From: Bdellovibrionales bacterium GWA1_52_35
Lineage (GTDB): Bacteria > Bdellovibrionota > UBA1018
Assembly (NCBI GenBank): GCA_001769805.1
Contig: MEPO01000022.1
Location: forward strand, 103,736 to 167,735
DNA: 64,000 nt
Direction: 5' to 3'
Of this stretch, positions 44,080 through 52,969 are shown piece by piece; the stretch's first letter is position 1, and every line of letters starts with the position of its first letter. The notes under the pieces were generated by a model. It saw only the letters and a program-made list of their open reading frames with translations. It did not search any database and was not told the DNA's origin. Both the position numbers and the translations under genes were made by a program.

Positions 44080-45373
44080 TCTCAATTTCAAGTTTCAGGA
44101 AGTGAGTGGCGCACGAAATACACGGGTCATAGTTCCGGACCGCCTGCTCGCAGCGTCGTTGCAGCTGGTCTTTGGGCAAATGGATGAATTTCCTCGCGAC
44201 ATTCAGAAGATCGGTTTCGATCGCTTTCTGGTTCTGCGAAGTCGGTGGGACGATTTTGGCCTCACGGATGAGGCCCGCGGGATCCAGTTCGTATCGGTGG
44301 TATAAAATTCCGCGAGGGGCCTCCGTGCACCCATGACCCACGCCGGCGTGCGGGGCGTAAGGAATCCAGGACAGGCCCTCCGCTTCATACGCATTCAGGA
44401 TCCGGATGGCTTCTTCGCAAGCGTAAAGCATTTCAAGTGATCGCACGATGATGCTTTTGAAAGGGTTCAAGCAATCCTTTCGTTTGAAGTTCGCCAGGCG
44501 GGCGGCCTGCTTCACTGTTTCGGGTAATTTCTCCTCATTCAAATAGTACCGGGCCTGGGGACCGGTCAGGTATTCGCCGCGACCTTTGATGACGGAGTGC
44601 AGGGCATGGGTATGCTCGATGTGAATCTCCTCGAAGTGCTCCAGGTATTCGGCAGCCGTGATATTCAGTCCACGACTCGAAACAATCCGGCCCTCATTGA
44701 TGGGGTACTCGTCAGGATGTGACAAGGCGACAAATTCATAATCGTGAACATAATCGGGAAAATCCAGGGTCGATACAAAACGAACTGTATCGAAGGCCAG
44801 ATCGCGGGCATGTTTCATGGGCTCCAGCAACTTCCGGAGCGCCGCAGGTTCCGGAAACCTGTAAAAACCGCCTATGCGAACGTTGATGGGATGAATTTCT
44901 CGTCCACCGATTGCAGTCATGAGATCGTTTCCGGCTTTTTTCAGTTTCAGTCCGGCGGTTACCTGCTTGGGGTATTTCTGCGCCATCTGAATTGCGTCAT
45001 CATAGCCCAGGAAATCCGGTGCATGCAGCATGGTGACGTGCAGTCCATGGCTTTCGATCCATTCTCCGCAAAAAATCAATCTTCTCAGTTCGCGAATAGT
45101 CGGGGTGAGTTGAAGCCCGAGCGCCTGCTCGATCGCGTGAGTGGCGCTCATCTGATAGGCTATCGGGCAGATCCCGCAGATTCGCGACGTGATATCGGGA
45201 ACCTCGGTGTGTTCTCGTCCCCGAAGAAGCGCTTCAAAAAAGCGGGGGGGTTCAAAAATCCGGAATTCGGCAGTCTCCACCTCCTTGCCTCGCATTTTGA
45301 CCGTCAGCGCACCCTCTCCCTCGACCCGCGCGAGGTAATCCACCCGGATCGTCTCAGGTATGGGCATGGCCAT
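44069..45373 (-). CDS. [NiFe] hydrogenase large (alpha) subunit, group 3b-like
   Basis: 434 residues. The NiFe ligands are present: Cys66 and Cys69 in RICGICP, and Cys418 and Cys421 in DPCISCATH. The protein continues beyond His424 for ten residues ([10 protein letters not shown]), the tail removed by the maturation protease. Sequence type and partners (NAD-type gamma subunit, 4Fe-4S beta) point to a cytosolic bidirectional NAD(P)H-linked hydrogenase, also called sulfhydrogenase. ATG 45373 has AGGAGA eight bases ahead and overlaps the small-subunit gene by 20 bases. No twin-arginine or membrane elements. It could draw electrons from NAD(P)H or consume H2. Confidence 0.9.
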   Translation of the reverse strand: MAMPIPETIRVDYLARVEGEGALTVKMRGKEVETAEFRIFEPPRFFEALLRGREHTEVPDITSRICGICPIAYQMSATHAIEQALGLQLTPTIRELRRLIFCGEWIESHGLHVTMLHAPDFLGYDDAIQMAQKYPKQVTAGLKLKKAGNDLMTAIGGREIHPINVRIGGFYRFPEPAALRKLLEPMKHARDLAFDTVRFVSTLDFPDYVHDYEFVALSHPDEYPINEGRIVSSRGLNITAAEYLEHFEEIHIEHTHALHSVIKGRGEYLTGPQARYYLNEEKLPETVKQAARLANFKRKDCLNPFKSIIVRSLEMLYACEEAIRILNAYEAEGLSWIPYAPHAGVGHGCTEAPRGILYHRYELDPAGLIREAKIVPPTSQNQKAIETDLLNVARKFIHLPKDQLQRRCEQAVRNYDPCISCATHFLKLEIENVA

Positions 45374-46202
45374 GAGCTGCTTCTCCTGCTTCTTCTTGAT
45401 TTTCTTTCGAGGGCTCACCCTCAAATTCGGCTGATGCCGCTTCCATGAGCTCCGTGCCCGCGTAGAAGGAGCGCAGCGAGCGCACGACAAAGGAGCGTTC
45501 CTGATGCATTTCTTTCACGAACCAGCGGCCAAGAGAGCCGCTGTTGGGTGTTTCCTTCGGTCCGTAGCAGCCGTAGCAGCCCCGATTATAGGATGGGCAA
45601 AGTGCCCCGCAGCCGGCATGCGTGATCGGTCCGAGACAGGGCGTTCCATGGGCCACCATCACACAGACGTTGCCCTTGAGCTTGCAGTCGATGCATTCGC
45701 TGTAAGGCGCAACATTCGGGCGGCGTCCGAGCAGGAACGCCGAAATGACTTCAACGAGCTGACTCTTATTAATCGGGCAGCCTTGAAGTTCAAAATCCAC
45801 CTTCACATGCCGGGAAATGGGAGTTGACGTGGCCAGCGTGCGAATGTACTCGGGCCGGGCATAGACGTAGTTCACGTAATCCGTGACTTCCGTATAATTG
45901 CGCAAAGCCTGAATCCCCCCCGCCGTCGCGCAGGCTCCTATTGTGACCAGGAACTTGGATTGCGAGCGGACTTCCCGAATGCGCACAGCATCGTGAGCGG
46001 TCGTGATTGAACCTTCCACGAGAGAGAGATCATAAGGACCAGCGACGACGCGGCTTGACGCTTCTGCAAAATTGGCGAAGCTCAGCAGTTCACTCAAAGA
46101 AAGAAGTTCGTCTTCGCAATCCAGAAGGGAAAGCTGGCAACCATCACAGGAAGCAAATTTCCAGACGGCCAGTTTGAGTTTCTCCGGATTTGTTATATCC
46201 AT
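45354..46202 (-). CDS. [NiFe] hydrogenase small (delta) subunit
   Basis: 282 residues from ATG 46200-46202 (a longer frame adds 38 residues without support). The proximal cluster cysteines are in [13 protein letters not shown] and [10 protein letters not shown]; further Fe-S ligands lie in [20 protein letters not shown] and [18 protein letters not shown]. No Tat signal, so the enzyme is cytoplasmic. The tail is His/Glu-rich (AAHGHAHT). It begins 1 base after the gamma gene. Confidence 0.9.
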   Translation of the reverse strand: MDITNPEKLKLAVWKFASCDGCQLSLLDCEDELLSLSELLSFANFAEASSRVVAGPYDLSLVEGSITTAHDAVRIREVRSQSKFLVTIGACATAGGIQALRNYTEVTDYVNYVYARPEYIRTLATSTPISRHVKVDFELQGCPINKSQLVEVISAFLLGRRPNVAPYSECIDCKLKGNVCVMVAHGTPCLGPITHAGCGALCPSYNRGCYGCYGPKETPNSGSLGRWFVKEMHQERSFVVRSLRSFYAGTELMEAASAEFEGEPSKENQEEAGEAAHGHAHT

Positions 46203-46203
46203 C

Positions 46204-47034
46204 TCAGAACTCTTTTCTAAGAAATACTTTTCGGACCTGATCGTATGGGAAGACCGGCCCGTCCTTGCAGACAAAAATACCCCCGTACTGGCAATGCCCG
46301 CAGAATCCGATTGCACATTTCATACTGCGTTCCATCGAAATGAAGATACGGTCCTCCGAAATTCCGGACGCACTGAGTTCAGGAATGGAGTAACGCATCA
46401 TGATTTCCGGTCCGCAGATCATGGCCACTGCTTTTAGGGAATTGTACTTTGCCCGGGAAATGAGCTTGGGCACGACCCCGACATTGCCCCTCCATGAGGG
46501 ATCGGCAGTATCCACGGTGAGTTCGACCTGAAGATTCTTGAGCCTGCTCCAGAGCTCAAGTTCTTTCGGAAAGAGGATGTCTCCGGGCGTTCGGGCCCCG
46601 TAGAGAAGAACGACGCGTCCGTATTGCTCGCGATTGGCGAGTACGTGGTACAAAACGGGTCGAAGGGGAGCCAGCCCGATTCCTCCAGCAATGAGGACGA
46701 GATCCTTGCCTATTGCCCGGTCGACGGGCCAGGGGACTCCGAACGGGCCGCGAATTCCCACCATGGCCCCGGGTTTCAAGGCTTTCAAAAGCCGCGTGGT
46801 TGGTCCCACTGAACGGATGGTGTGAACACAGGTTTTTGTAAGGGCGGGGTCGCCGCTGATCGAAATCGGCACTTCACCGGCCCCGAAAGCATAAATCATG
46901 TTGAATTGACCGGGAATGAACGGAATTCCATTATCTCCGGAAGCAGGTACGAGACTCACGCTGAAAGTGTCATCCGTTTCGCGTTGATAGCTTTGGACCC
47001 GGTAGGATTCAGGGAGCATGGGGTCACTGAGCAT
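46204..47034 (-). CDS. Hydrogenase gamma subunit, FAD/NAD(P) oxidoreductase with 2Fe-2S
   Basis: 276 residues. A ferredoxin-reductase-like FAD domain, with [14 protein letters not shown] in place of the usual RxYS motif, is followed by a nucleotide-binding domain ([42 protein letters not shown]) and a C-terminal 2Fe-2S site [17 protein letters not shown]. This matches sulfhydrogenase gamma, which moves electrons between NAD(P)H and the hydrogenase. Start at 47034 overlaps the upstream gene by 11 bases; an ATG at 47019 is also possible. Confidence 0.88.
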   Translation of the reverse strand: MLSDPMLPESYRVQSYQRETDDTFSVSLVPASGDNGIPFIPGQFNMIYAFGAGEVPISISGDPALTKTCVHTIRSVGPTTRLLKALKPGAMVGIRGPFGVPWPVDRAIGKDLVLIAGGIGLAPLRPVLYHVLANREQYGRVVLLYGARTPGDILFPKELELWSRLKNLQVELTVDTADPSWRGNVGVVPKLISRAKYNSLKAVAMICGPEIMMRYSIPELSASGISEDRIFISMERSMKCAIGFCGHCQYGGIFVCKDGPVFPYDQVRKVFLRKEF

Positions 47035-47479
47035 ATACATCCAGAATCTGGAGGCGGGCGGTACGCAAGCGTTCATTCATTTCGCGGGCGATCGTTTTCA
47101 TCAATCTGAATCCGAGCGCGGGATCGGCTTCGGCTTTTCCGCGCAGGCAGATGCCGTCCATCGAGACCATTCTCACATCATCAATTACACGGACGTCATA
47201 GAACCACTGATGAGGTGGGAAAAGCCAGGACCAGCCCAGGACTTCACCTTCAGTCAGGGTTTCCAGAACAAGGCCATTATGTCCGGCTCCCTGGGTTTCC
47301 AGCGCGACCTTTCCATGACGGATCACGTAGAAAGTATTCGCGGATTCCCCTTCGCGGGCGAGATACTCTCCTGCTTGCACGATCTTGTTTTGGCCGCAGC
47401 CGGCAAGAAGTGCGATATCAGTTTCAGGCAACCCCTCGAAAAAGCGATGCCCCCTGAGTAGTTCCTCGATCGTTTTCAT
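47024..47479 (-). CDS. Cyclic-nucleotide-binding-domain protein in the hydrogenase operon
   Basis: 151 residues with one CNB fold: [15 protein letters not shown] at the start, [20 protein letters not shown] forming the first beta-hairpin region, and [19 protein letters not shown] where a Crp-type phosphate-binding cassette would lie. The cassette departs from the GExxL.....R(S/T)A consensus, so nucleotide binding is uncertain. There is no helix-turn-helix, so it is not a Crp/Fnr regulator. It overlaps the beta-subunit gene by 56 bases and the gamma gene by 11, which ties it closely to hydrogenase. A regulatory or assembly subunit is the simplest guess. Confidence 0.8.
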   Translation of the reverse strand: MKTIEELLRGHRFFEGLPETDIALLAGCGQNKIVQAGEYLAREGESANTFYVIRHGKVALETQGAGHNGLVLETLTEGEVLGWSWLFPPHQWFYDVRVIDDVRMVSMDGICLRGKAEADPALGFRLMKTIAREMNERLRTARLQILDVYAQ

Positions 47480-48590
47480 CTTTTCCAATTGCCCGGACCT
47501 CCTCAACAATATCGATGCCCACCGGGCACCAGGTAATGCAACGGCCGCAACCCACGCAGCCAGTCGTTCCGAATTGATCCCACCACGTAGAGACTTTGTG
47601 GGTCAGCCACTGGCGATATCGCGATTGAGCGCTCATCCGGACCGATCCGCCATGAATGTAGCTGTGGTCGAGCGTGAAACAGGAGTCCCACCTTCTCCAG
47701 CGTTCCGCGTGATCGCCAGTCAGATCGGAATGATCTTCCACGTTCGCGCAGAAGCAGGTTGGGCAGACCAAGGTGCAGTTTGCGCAATTCAGACAGCGCG
47801 TGGCGACCTCGTCCCAACGTTTATGGTCGAAGCTGCGGGCCAGCAGATCTCTGGCTCCAGGCGCATCCATTTTTCGTTTTTGCGAGCTGGCCGCGGTTTT
47901 CACGACGGCTTGGGCATGCGCCTGGTCTTCGGGACCGCTCTCCAGGAGCACCCCAGTCTGGCTGAGTTGCTCCAATAGGGTCTCGCCCGATTCGCTTCCG
48001 GCACGAATTATAAAGTAGTGGTCCCGTTCATGAACGACTTCAGTGAGCACGAGATCGTAGCCGCCTCGAACCCCCGGCCCGGTCTTCATGCTTGCGCAGA
48101 AGCACGTCGCTCCCGATGACGTGCATTCCACGGCCACCAGCAGGGAATTCTCTCTTCGTGCTTTGTAAGAGGGGTCTTGAATCTGTGAGTCGATGAAAAT
48201 GCGATCCTGAATGGAAATCGCGACGATGTCACAGGCGCGCACGCCAATAAACGCCCGCTTCTGAGTGTCTGGTTCTTCACTGACGAAAGTGATTCTGCCG
48301 CCGGGTTTTTTTTCCGCGCGGACCAGCCGCTCACGAGAGGGGAAAAGAAACTGCTTCCAGCTTTGGGGGCTCGAAGCAAAGCCGAAATATGCGGCGGACT
48401 CGGTTTTCTTCAAACGATAGGTGCCGGCTTCCTGTTCGTCAGTCCAACCCCGGGGCAAATCATGGGAAGAATCGATATTGGAGTAAATAATCGCGCCGTT
48501 ATGGACACGCGGACCTAGCAGGGAATACCCGCTGGATTTCAGAGCCGAGAATAGTTGATCGAGGTCATTCGCCCGGAGTCTGTCTTTCAC
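47424..48590 (-). CDS. Hydrogenase beta subunit, 4Fe-4S dicluster protein
   Basis: 388 residues starting with GTG. The C-terminus has two ferredoxin-like clusters: [14 protein letters not shown] and [16 protein letters not shown]. Another Cys-rich stretch ([29 protein letters not shown]) lies in the middle. This matches the sulfhydrogenase beta subunit that relays electrons between gamma and the small subunit. First gene of the operon; the order beta, CNB, gamma, delta, alpha, protease is continuous with overlaps. A clear ribosome binding site is not seen. Confidence 0.88.
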   Translation of the reverse strand: MKDRLRANDLDQLFSALKSSGYSLLGPRVHNGAIIYSNIDSSHDLPRGWTDEQEAGTYRLKKTESAAYFGFASSPQSWKQFLFPSRERLVRAEKKPGGRITFVSEEPDTQKRAFIGVRACDIVAISIQDRIFIDSQIQDPSYKARRENSLLVAVECTSSGATCFCASMKTGPGVRGGYDLVLTEVVHERDHYFIIRAGSESGETLLEQLSQTGVLLESGPEDQAHAQAVVKTAASSQKRKMDAPGARDLLARSFDHKRWDEVATRCLNCANCTLVCPTCFCANVEDHSDLTGDHAERWRRWDSCFTLDHSYIHGGSVRMSAQSRYRQWLTHKVSTWWDQFGTTGCVGCGRCITWCPVGIDIVEEVRAIGKDENDRGTTQGASLFRGVA

Positions 48591-48698
48591 CGCGATTATT
48601 TAGCAGATCAAGAGCTCTGACATGAAGATACAATTCAAAAATGGTGTGACGCAGAAGGTTCGAGTCGGATACTGCTGCCGCGTTAACAGCGTGCCTAG

Positions 48699-48728
48699 TT
48701 GACTTGGCTGGTCTGCTCCCTGCATATT
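48699..48728 (+). promoter_or_regulatory. Sigma-70-like promoter for the glycogen synthase gene
   Basis: TTGACT at 48699-48704 and CATATT at 48723-48728 with an 18-base spacer, about 68 bases before the ATG. This is the best promoter match in the divergent region between the hydrogenase operon and the glycogen synthase gene. I saw no Fnr or Crp palindrome in the same region. Confidence 0.45.
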
Positions 48729-48795
48729 CCTGACGAGCCCTGCAAAAACTGCCTACTTTCATCAGCGCCGAGTTTTGCTAAACTGACAGGCAACC

Positions 48796-50613
48796 ATGGT
48801 CAAAACAGAAGCGATCGACAAAGCCTTGCTCGTGGAGGTGGGATGGGAAGTCTGTCTCCAGCTCGGAGGTATTTACACCGTTCTGAAAACAAAATCCCAG
48901 GCCATGAAGGCGCAATGGGGCGATCGCTATTGCCTTGTCGGTCCGTACAAACCCGAAGCCGCCGCACTGGAAATTGAACTGTTGCCGCGGAAAGGCAAAT
49001 TCGGGGAGGCCTGTGACCGGCTGGAGCAGGAGAGGGGGATCAAGGTCTATTACGGAAAGTGGCTTGTTCCCGGCGAACCCCAGGTCGTGCTCATTGATTG
49101 CGCCTCCAGCAACCAGCTCGCGCAATTTAAATATTACTTGTGGAAAGATCACCAGATCAACGCCGGCAGCGAGCAGGAGGTCGATGAAGTTGTTCTCTTC
49201 GGGTATCTTGTCGCTGACTTTCTGGAAGTGCTCACAAACAACAATGATGAGCCGGTGCTCGCGCACTTTCACGAATGGATGGCCGGTGTCGCGATCCCCG
49301 TGATTAATCACCGGAATCTGCCGGTTTCGTCCGTTTTCACCACCCACGCGACCATTCTGGGCCGGTATCTGGCAACCAGTCATCCGGATTTTTACCGGAA
49401 TATCACAAATATCAATCCCCACCGCGAAGCCGGCGAGCGCAATATTTATGCGCGCTTCGCCATCGAGCGTGCGGCAACCTGGGGTGCCACGGCGTTCACT
49501 ACCATCAGCGAGATCACCGCTCTGGAAGCCGAGCACCTGCTGGGGCGTAAAGCCGATGTTCTTTTACCGAACGGCCTTAATGCCCGGCGTTTCGCTGCCG
49601 TTCACGAATTCCAAAACCTGCATCTGATTTACAAGAAGCGGATCCAGGAATTCGTGATGGCCCACTTCTTCCCGCATTACACTTTTGATGTTTCAAAGAC
49701 TCTGCATATTTTCAACGCGGGTCGTTATGAGCATCGGAACAAGGGTTTTGATCTTTTCATCGAAAGCATGGCGCGCCTCAATTACCGTCTGAAGCGCGAG
49801 CACAAGGATGTCACCGTGATCGCTTTCCTGATCACGAAGGCACCTACCCATGGCTTTAATGTGGACGTTCTGAAAAACCAGATGCTCTTTAAGGAGATGT
49901 CCAATCACTGTGATGTGATGGCTTCGTCGGTCTCCTCGAAGCTGCTGACTTCGGCTGCGACCGGTACCGACGCGAGAAAAGTGGAACTTTTGGATGAAAC
50001 CGAGCTGCATGCCCTCCGCCGCCTGGCGCGCGCCTGGCACGGCACTCAGGGCTTGCCGAAACTCGTGACTCATAATCTGGTGAACGAGGCCAATGACCCC
50101 ATTTTCCGGCAGCTCCAGAATTGCAATCTCCTTAATGGACCGGAGGATCGGGTGAAAATTGTCTATCATCCCGACTTTCTGACGGCGGCAAGCCCGATCT
50201 TGAGCCTGGATTACGAACAGTTCGTGCGCGGCTGCCATCTCGGCGTCTTTCCGAGCTACTATGAGCCTTGGGGCTATACGCCTGAGGAATGTGCTGCCCT
50301 GGGAATTCCTTCCATCACGAGCGACCTTTCGGGTTTCGGCAGCTATGTGAAGCAGAATGTCCCTCAGCATGCGGATAGAGGACTCTATGTTGTGGAGCGT
50401 CGGGAGCGCAGTTTCGATGCGAGTTCCGACTTGTTGACCGAGTCCATTTTCAAATTCATCACCATGAGCATGCGCGAGCGGATCGAAATCCGGAATCGCG
50501 TTGAAGCAGTCAGTTCGCATTTCGACTGGAAAGAGTTGACTGAAAACTATCACCGCGCTCATCGGATCGCTCTGGCCCGGGGACGAAAACGCCAATCTCT
50601 TGACAGCATATAA
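48796..50613 (+). CDS. Glycogen synthase of the GT3 (eukaryotic GYS) type
   Basis: 605 residues. It follows eukaryotic glycogen synthase from the start (LLVEVGWEVCLQLGGIYTVL) through HFHEWMAGVAIP, TTHATILGRYLATSHPDFY and NGLNARRFAAVHEFQNLH to the catalytic FPSYYEPWGYTPEECAALG. GT3 enzymes use UDP-glucose to extend glycogen, in contrast to the bacterial GT5 GlgA with ADP-glucose. The length is shorter than mammalian GYS (about 700) because the phosphorylated ends are absent. Alone on the plus strand with its own promoter. No glycogen-branching or phosphorylase gene is nearby. Confidence 0.9.
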   Translation: MVKTEAIDKALLVEVGWEVCLQLGGIYTVLKTKSQAMKAQWGDRYCLVGPYKPEAAALEIELLPRKGKFGEACDRLEQERGIKVYYGKWLVPGEPQVVLIDCASSNQLAQFKYYLWKDHQINAGSEQEVDEVVLFGYLVADFLEVLTNNNDEPVLAHFHEWMAGVAIPVINHRNLPVSSVFTTHATILGRYLATSHPDFYRNITNINPHREAGERNIYARFAIERAATWGATAFTTISEITALEAEHLLGRKADVLLPNGLNARRFAAVHEFQNLHLIYKKRIQEFVMAHFFPHYTFDVSKTLHIFNAGRYEHRNKGFDLFIESMARLNYRLKREHKDVTVIAFLITKAPTHGFNVDVLKNQMLFKEMSNHCDVMASSVSSKLLTSAATGTDARKVELLDETELHALRRLARAWHGTQGLPKLVTHNLVNEANDPIFRQLQNCNLLNGPEDRVKIVYHPDFLTAASPILSLDYEQFVRGCHLGVFPSYYEPWGYTPEECAALGIPSITSDLSGFGSYVKQNVPQHADRGLYVVERRERSFDASSDLLTESIFKFITMSMRERIEIRNRVEAVSSHFDWKELTENYHRAHRIALARGRKRQSLDSI

Positions 50614-50686
50614 AGCAAAGTAGACCGCTCAACCCTGTGATAAAACTTGCTGAGCGTTATCAGTGCTTGTTAAACTGTTTAAGATC

Positions 50687-51448
50687 ATGAAAAACCATGG
50701 AATTTGGCAACAGGTCACTAGGGAATGGGGAATCCGTATCGGGCTCACGCTGCTTGCAATCGTGTGGCTCACTTTGATGGCGGCAAGCTGGGCCGATGCA
50801 GCGGATAATCCACGAGAAACAAACGATGATTACAGCTTCAGCTGGCTTGATCCTGAGAAAAGAATTTATGTTCTTCAGAATCGTCGCTATGCAAAAGCGC
50901 ATAAGCTGATGCTGAGTCTGCTGTCGGGGGTCGGGGTTTCCAACCCTTATCGTACGACCTACAATCTCGACCCCCGGGTCGCTTTTTATTTTTCGGAAGC
51001 GTTCGGTATCGAAACTTTTTATACACAAACTTCAAATAAATCGAACACCACCTTTAACCAGCTTCAGGACGCGAGTCCCACGACCTGGCCGCTGGTGCGC
51101 GAAGTTCGTTCGCAAATGGGTGTGACGGCGCAATGGGTGCCCTGGTACGCGAAGATCAATGTCTTCAATAAAATTCTGTATCTGGATTGGTATTTCTCGG
51201 CGGGTGTTGGAACGATGCAGACCGCCCTTGAAACCCGGACCACTGCCAAAGGGGCTTCCTCTTTCACGGATCAGAGCTTTACCGCCTGGTATTTCGGCAC
51301 GGGACATCACTATTATCTGAACGACAGCTTCTCGGTCCGACTCGATTTCCTGGGTGCGGCTTATCGTGCGCCGGTTGCGCCCACGTCCAGCACCAATGCC
51401 TGGTACTCCAATTATAACTTCGATATTGGCCTGGGGTGGAGAATCTGA
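50687..51448 (+). CDS. Outer-membrane beta-barrel protein (OMP_myx-like) of the gliding-type cluster
   Basis: 253 residues with an N-terminal signal segment (about residues 14-38, ending ASWADA) and a mature part of short amphipathic strands: MLSLLSGVGVSNPYRTTYNL, RVAFYFSEAFGIETFY, FSVRLDFLGAAYRA and a final YNFDIGLGWRI. Barrels of this small type occur in delta-proteobacterial gliding and envelope clusters. It is the first gene of five in a row; its TGA overlaps the next ATG (TGATG). ATG 50687 is used rather than the TTG 24 bases upstream. Confidence 0.75.
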   Translation: MKNHGIWQQVTREWGIRIGLTLLAIVWLTLMAASWADAADNPRETNDDYSFSWLDPEKRIYVLQNRRYAKAHKLMLSLLSGVGVSNPYRTTYNLDPRVAFYFSEAFGIETFYTQTSNKSNTTFNQLQDASPTTWPLVREVRSQMGVTAQWVPWYAKINVFNKILYLDWYFSAGVGTMQTALETRTTAKGASSFTDQSFTAWYFGTGHHYYLNDSFSVRLDFLGAAYRAPVAPTSSTNAWYSNYNFDIGLGWRI

Positions 51449-52968
51449 TGCGCGTCGCGCTCCTGGCATTGCTGATCCAGTGCCTGCTGGTGAATGCGGG
51501 AATCGTCGCGGCTGCCGCGCCACTCGAGGACGCGCAGACGATGTATCGAACCGGTTCCTACTTCAAGGCAGCACGATATGCCTTCGATGCCGCCCAGGAA
51601 AACCCGGAGTTGAAAGCGGAAGCTTACTCCTGGATCACGCTTTCACTTCTGCGAGCCGGGCTGCCGGATACGGCTTCCTATTTCTTCATCCGCACCCTTC
51701 AGATGGGAAACAAGAACGCCATCCGCCGGGTACTCGGGGACACCGAAAGTCTGTTGATTCGCGTGGGACCGGATATTCTGAGAAAATATCTGATTCGTCA
51801 CACGAAATACGAGGATTATGATGCCCGAAACCGCAGCGCCTATCTTTATGCGCTCGCCAAAGAGGCCATCCTGTCAGGCAGTGTTTCGCAGGCGATCGGT
51901 TACCTGAACGGAATTCAGAGCGAAAGCCCTCTCTGGCCGGTGGCCCTGCAGTTGCGTGGGACCTCGAATGCCATCCTGGGCAATAACGAACAGGCGATCC
52001 GGGATTTTCGAGCCTGTCAGTCGCGGGCTTCTGTCCTTCGTTCGCGAGCTGAACAGCTTGATTTGCGTTCCCGCTGCCTGGCGGGCGAAGCGCGGACCCT
52101 TTACCAGATGGAACGTCTGGACGAGGCAGATCAGACCTACGACCGGATTCCCAAAACCAGTTTCGTCTGGCCGGATATTCTTTTTGAGCAGGCCTGGAAC
52201 GCCTTTGGGCGTAAAGAGTTCAACCGTTCCCTCGGACGGCTTGTTTCTTACAAGAGCCCGGCCCTGAGTTTTGTCTGGAACTCGGAAGCCGATGTCCTGC
52301 GTGCGCAATCCTATCTCGCTCTTTGCCTCTATTCGGATGCAAATGAAGCGGTGAATGAGTTCAATTCGAAGTACACCCGGGTCGGTGAGCAGGTGAAGCA
52401 GTTTGTGGAGAACCGGTCCAAAGATCTGGGGGCTTTCCACAATCTTGGCAAAGAGGCATTGCAGAGTTCTCTTTATACCCGCAATGAGTTCCACCGGATC
52501 ATGAATCGATTCATCCGGGGCCCGTATTTCCAGAACCTCATTGCGGCTGAACGACACCTGAATTCCGAAGCCGCGGCCGTGCGCCATTTTGCCTCCCAGT
52601 CGGGACTCTCCATGGAAGACGGCAAAGGCTTTCCCGGTTTCCTGAATCTGGTGCTCAAATGGCGAGCCCGTTCCATCCAGCTTCTGGGTGGCACTTTCGT
52701 CAAGAACAGCCTGATTGACTATCATTCGGCGCTGATCGGCGATTTTGAAAAAATGGCCTTCATCAAGCTCGAGATGTTGAAGCAGGCCAAAGAGCAGCTT
52801 CTTTCAAAGCCCGAAACCGCCGGATCCTCCAAGGCTCGCGGCCGGGGTAACGTCGAACCCAAACGCAGGGATTATCAGTATCGCTGGTCTTTTAACGGCG
52901 AATTCTGGAATGATGAACTGGGGGATTATGTTTTCGGACTGGAATCGGAGTGCAAAAACGGTGGCTAG
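51448..52968 (+). CDS. Secreted TPR-repeat protein
   Basis: 506 residues with a signal peptide (cleavage near VAAAAPL) followed by helical repeats of TPR type (for example AQTMYRTGSYFKAARYAFDA, SEADVLRAQSYLALCLYSDA). It has no catalytic motif. By position between the barrel and a second, larger TPR protein it is probably a periplasmic scaffold of the gliding-type complex (compare GltE-type proteins of Myxococcus; assignment by context only). Confidence 0.7.
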   Translation: MRVALLALLIQCLLVNAGIVAAAAPLEDAQTMYRTGSYFKAARYAFDAAQENPELKAEAYSWITLSLLRAGLPDTASYFFIRTLQMGNKNAIRRVLGDTESLLIRVGPDILRKYLIRHTKYEDYDARNRSAYLYALAKEAILSGSVSQAIGYLNGIQSESPLWPVALQLRGTSNAILGNNEQAIRDFRACQSRASVLRSRAEQLDLRSRCLAGEARTLYQMERLDEADQTYDRIPKTSFVWPDILFEQAWNAFGRKEFNRSLGRLVSYKSPALSFVWNSEADVLRAQSYLALCLYSDANEAVNEFNSKYTRVGEQVKQFVENRSKDLGAFHNLGKEALQSSLYTRNEFHRIMNRFIRGPYFQNLIAAERHLNSEAAAVRHFASQSGLSMEDGKGFPGFLNLVLKWRARSIQLLGGTFVKNSLIDYHSALIGDFEKMAFIKLEMLKQAKEQLLSKPETAGSSKARGRGNVEPKRRDYQYRWSFNGEFWNDELGDYVFGLESECKNGG

Positions 52969-52969
52969 G

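Noticed and set aside
48591-48795. Crp or Fnr site before the hydrogenase operon
   Set aside because: A GTGTGAC half-site is present but the second half is missing; no palindrome.
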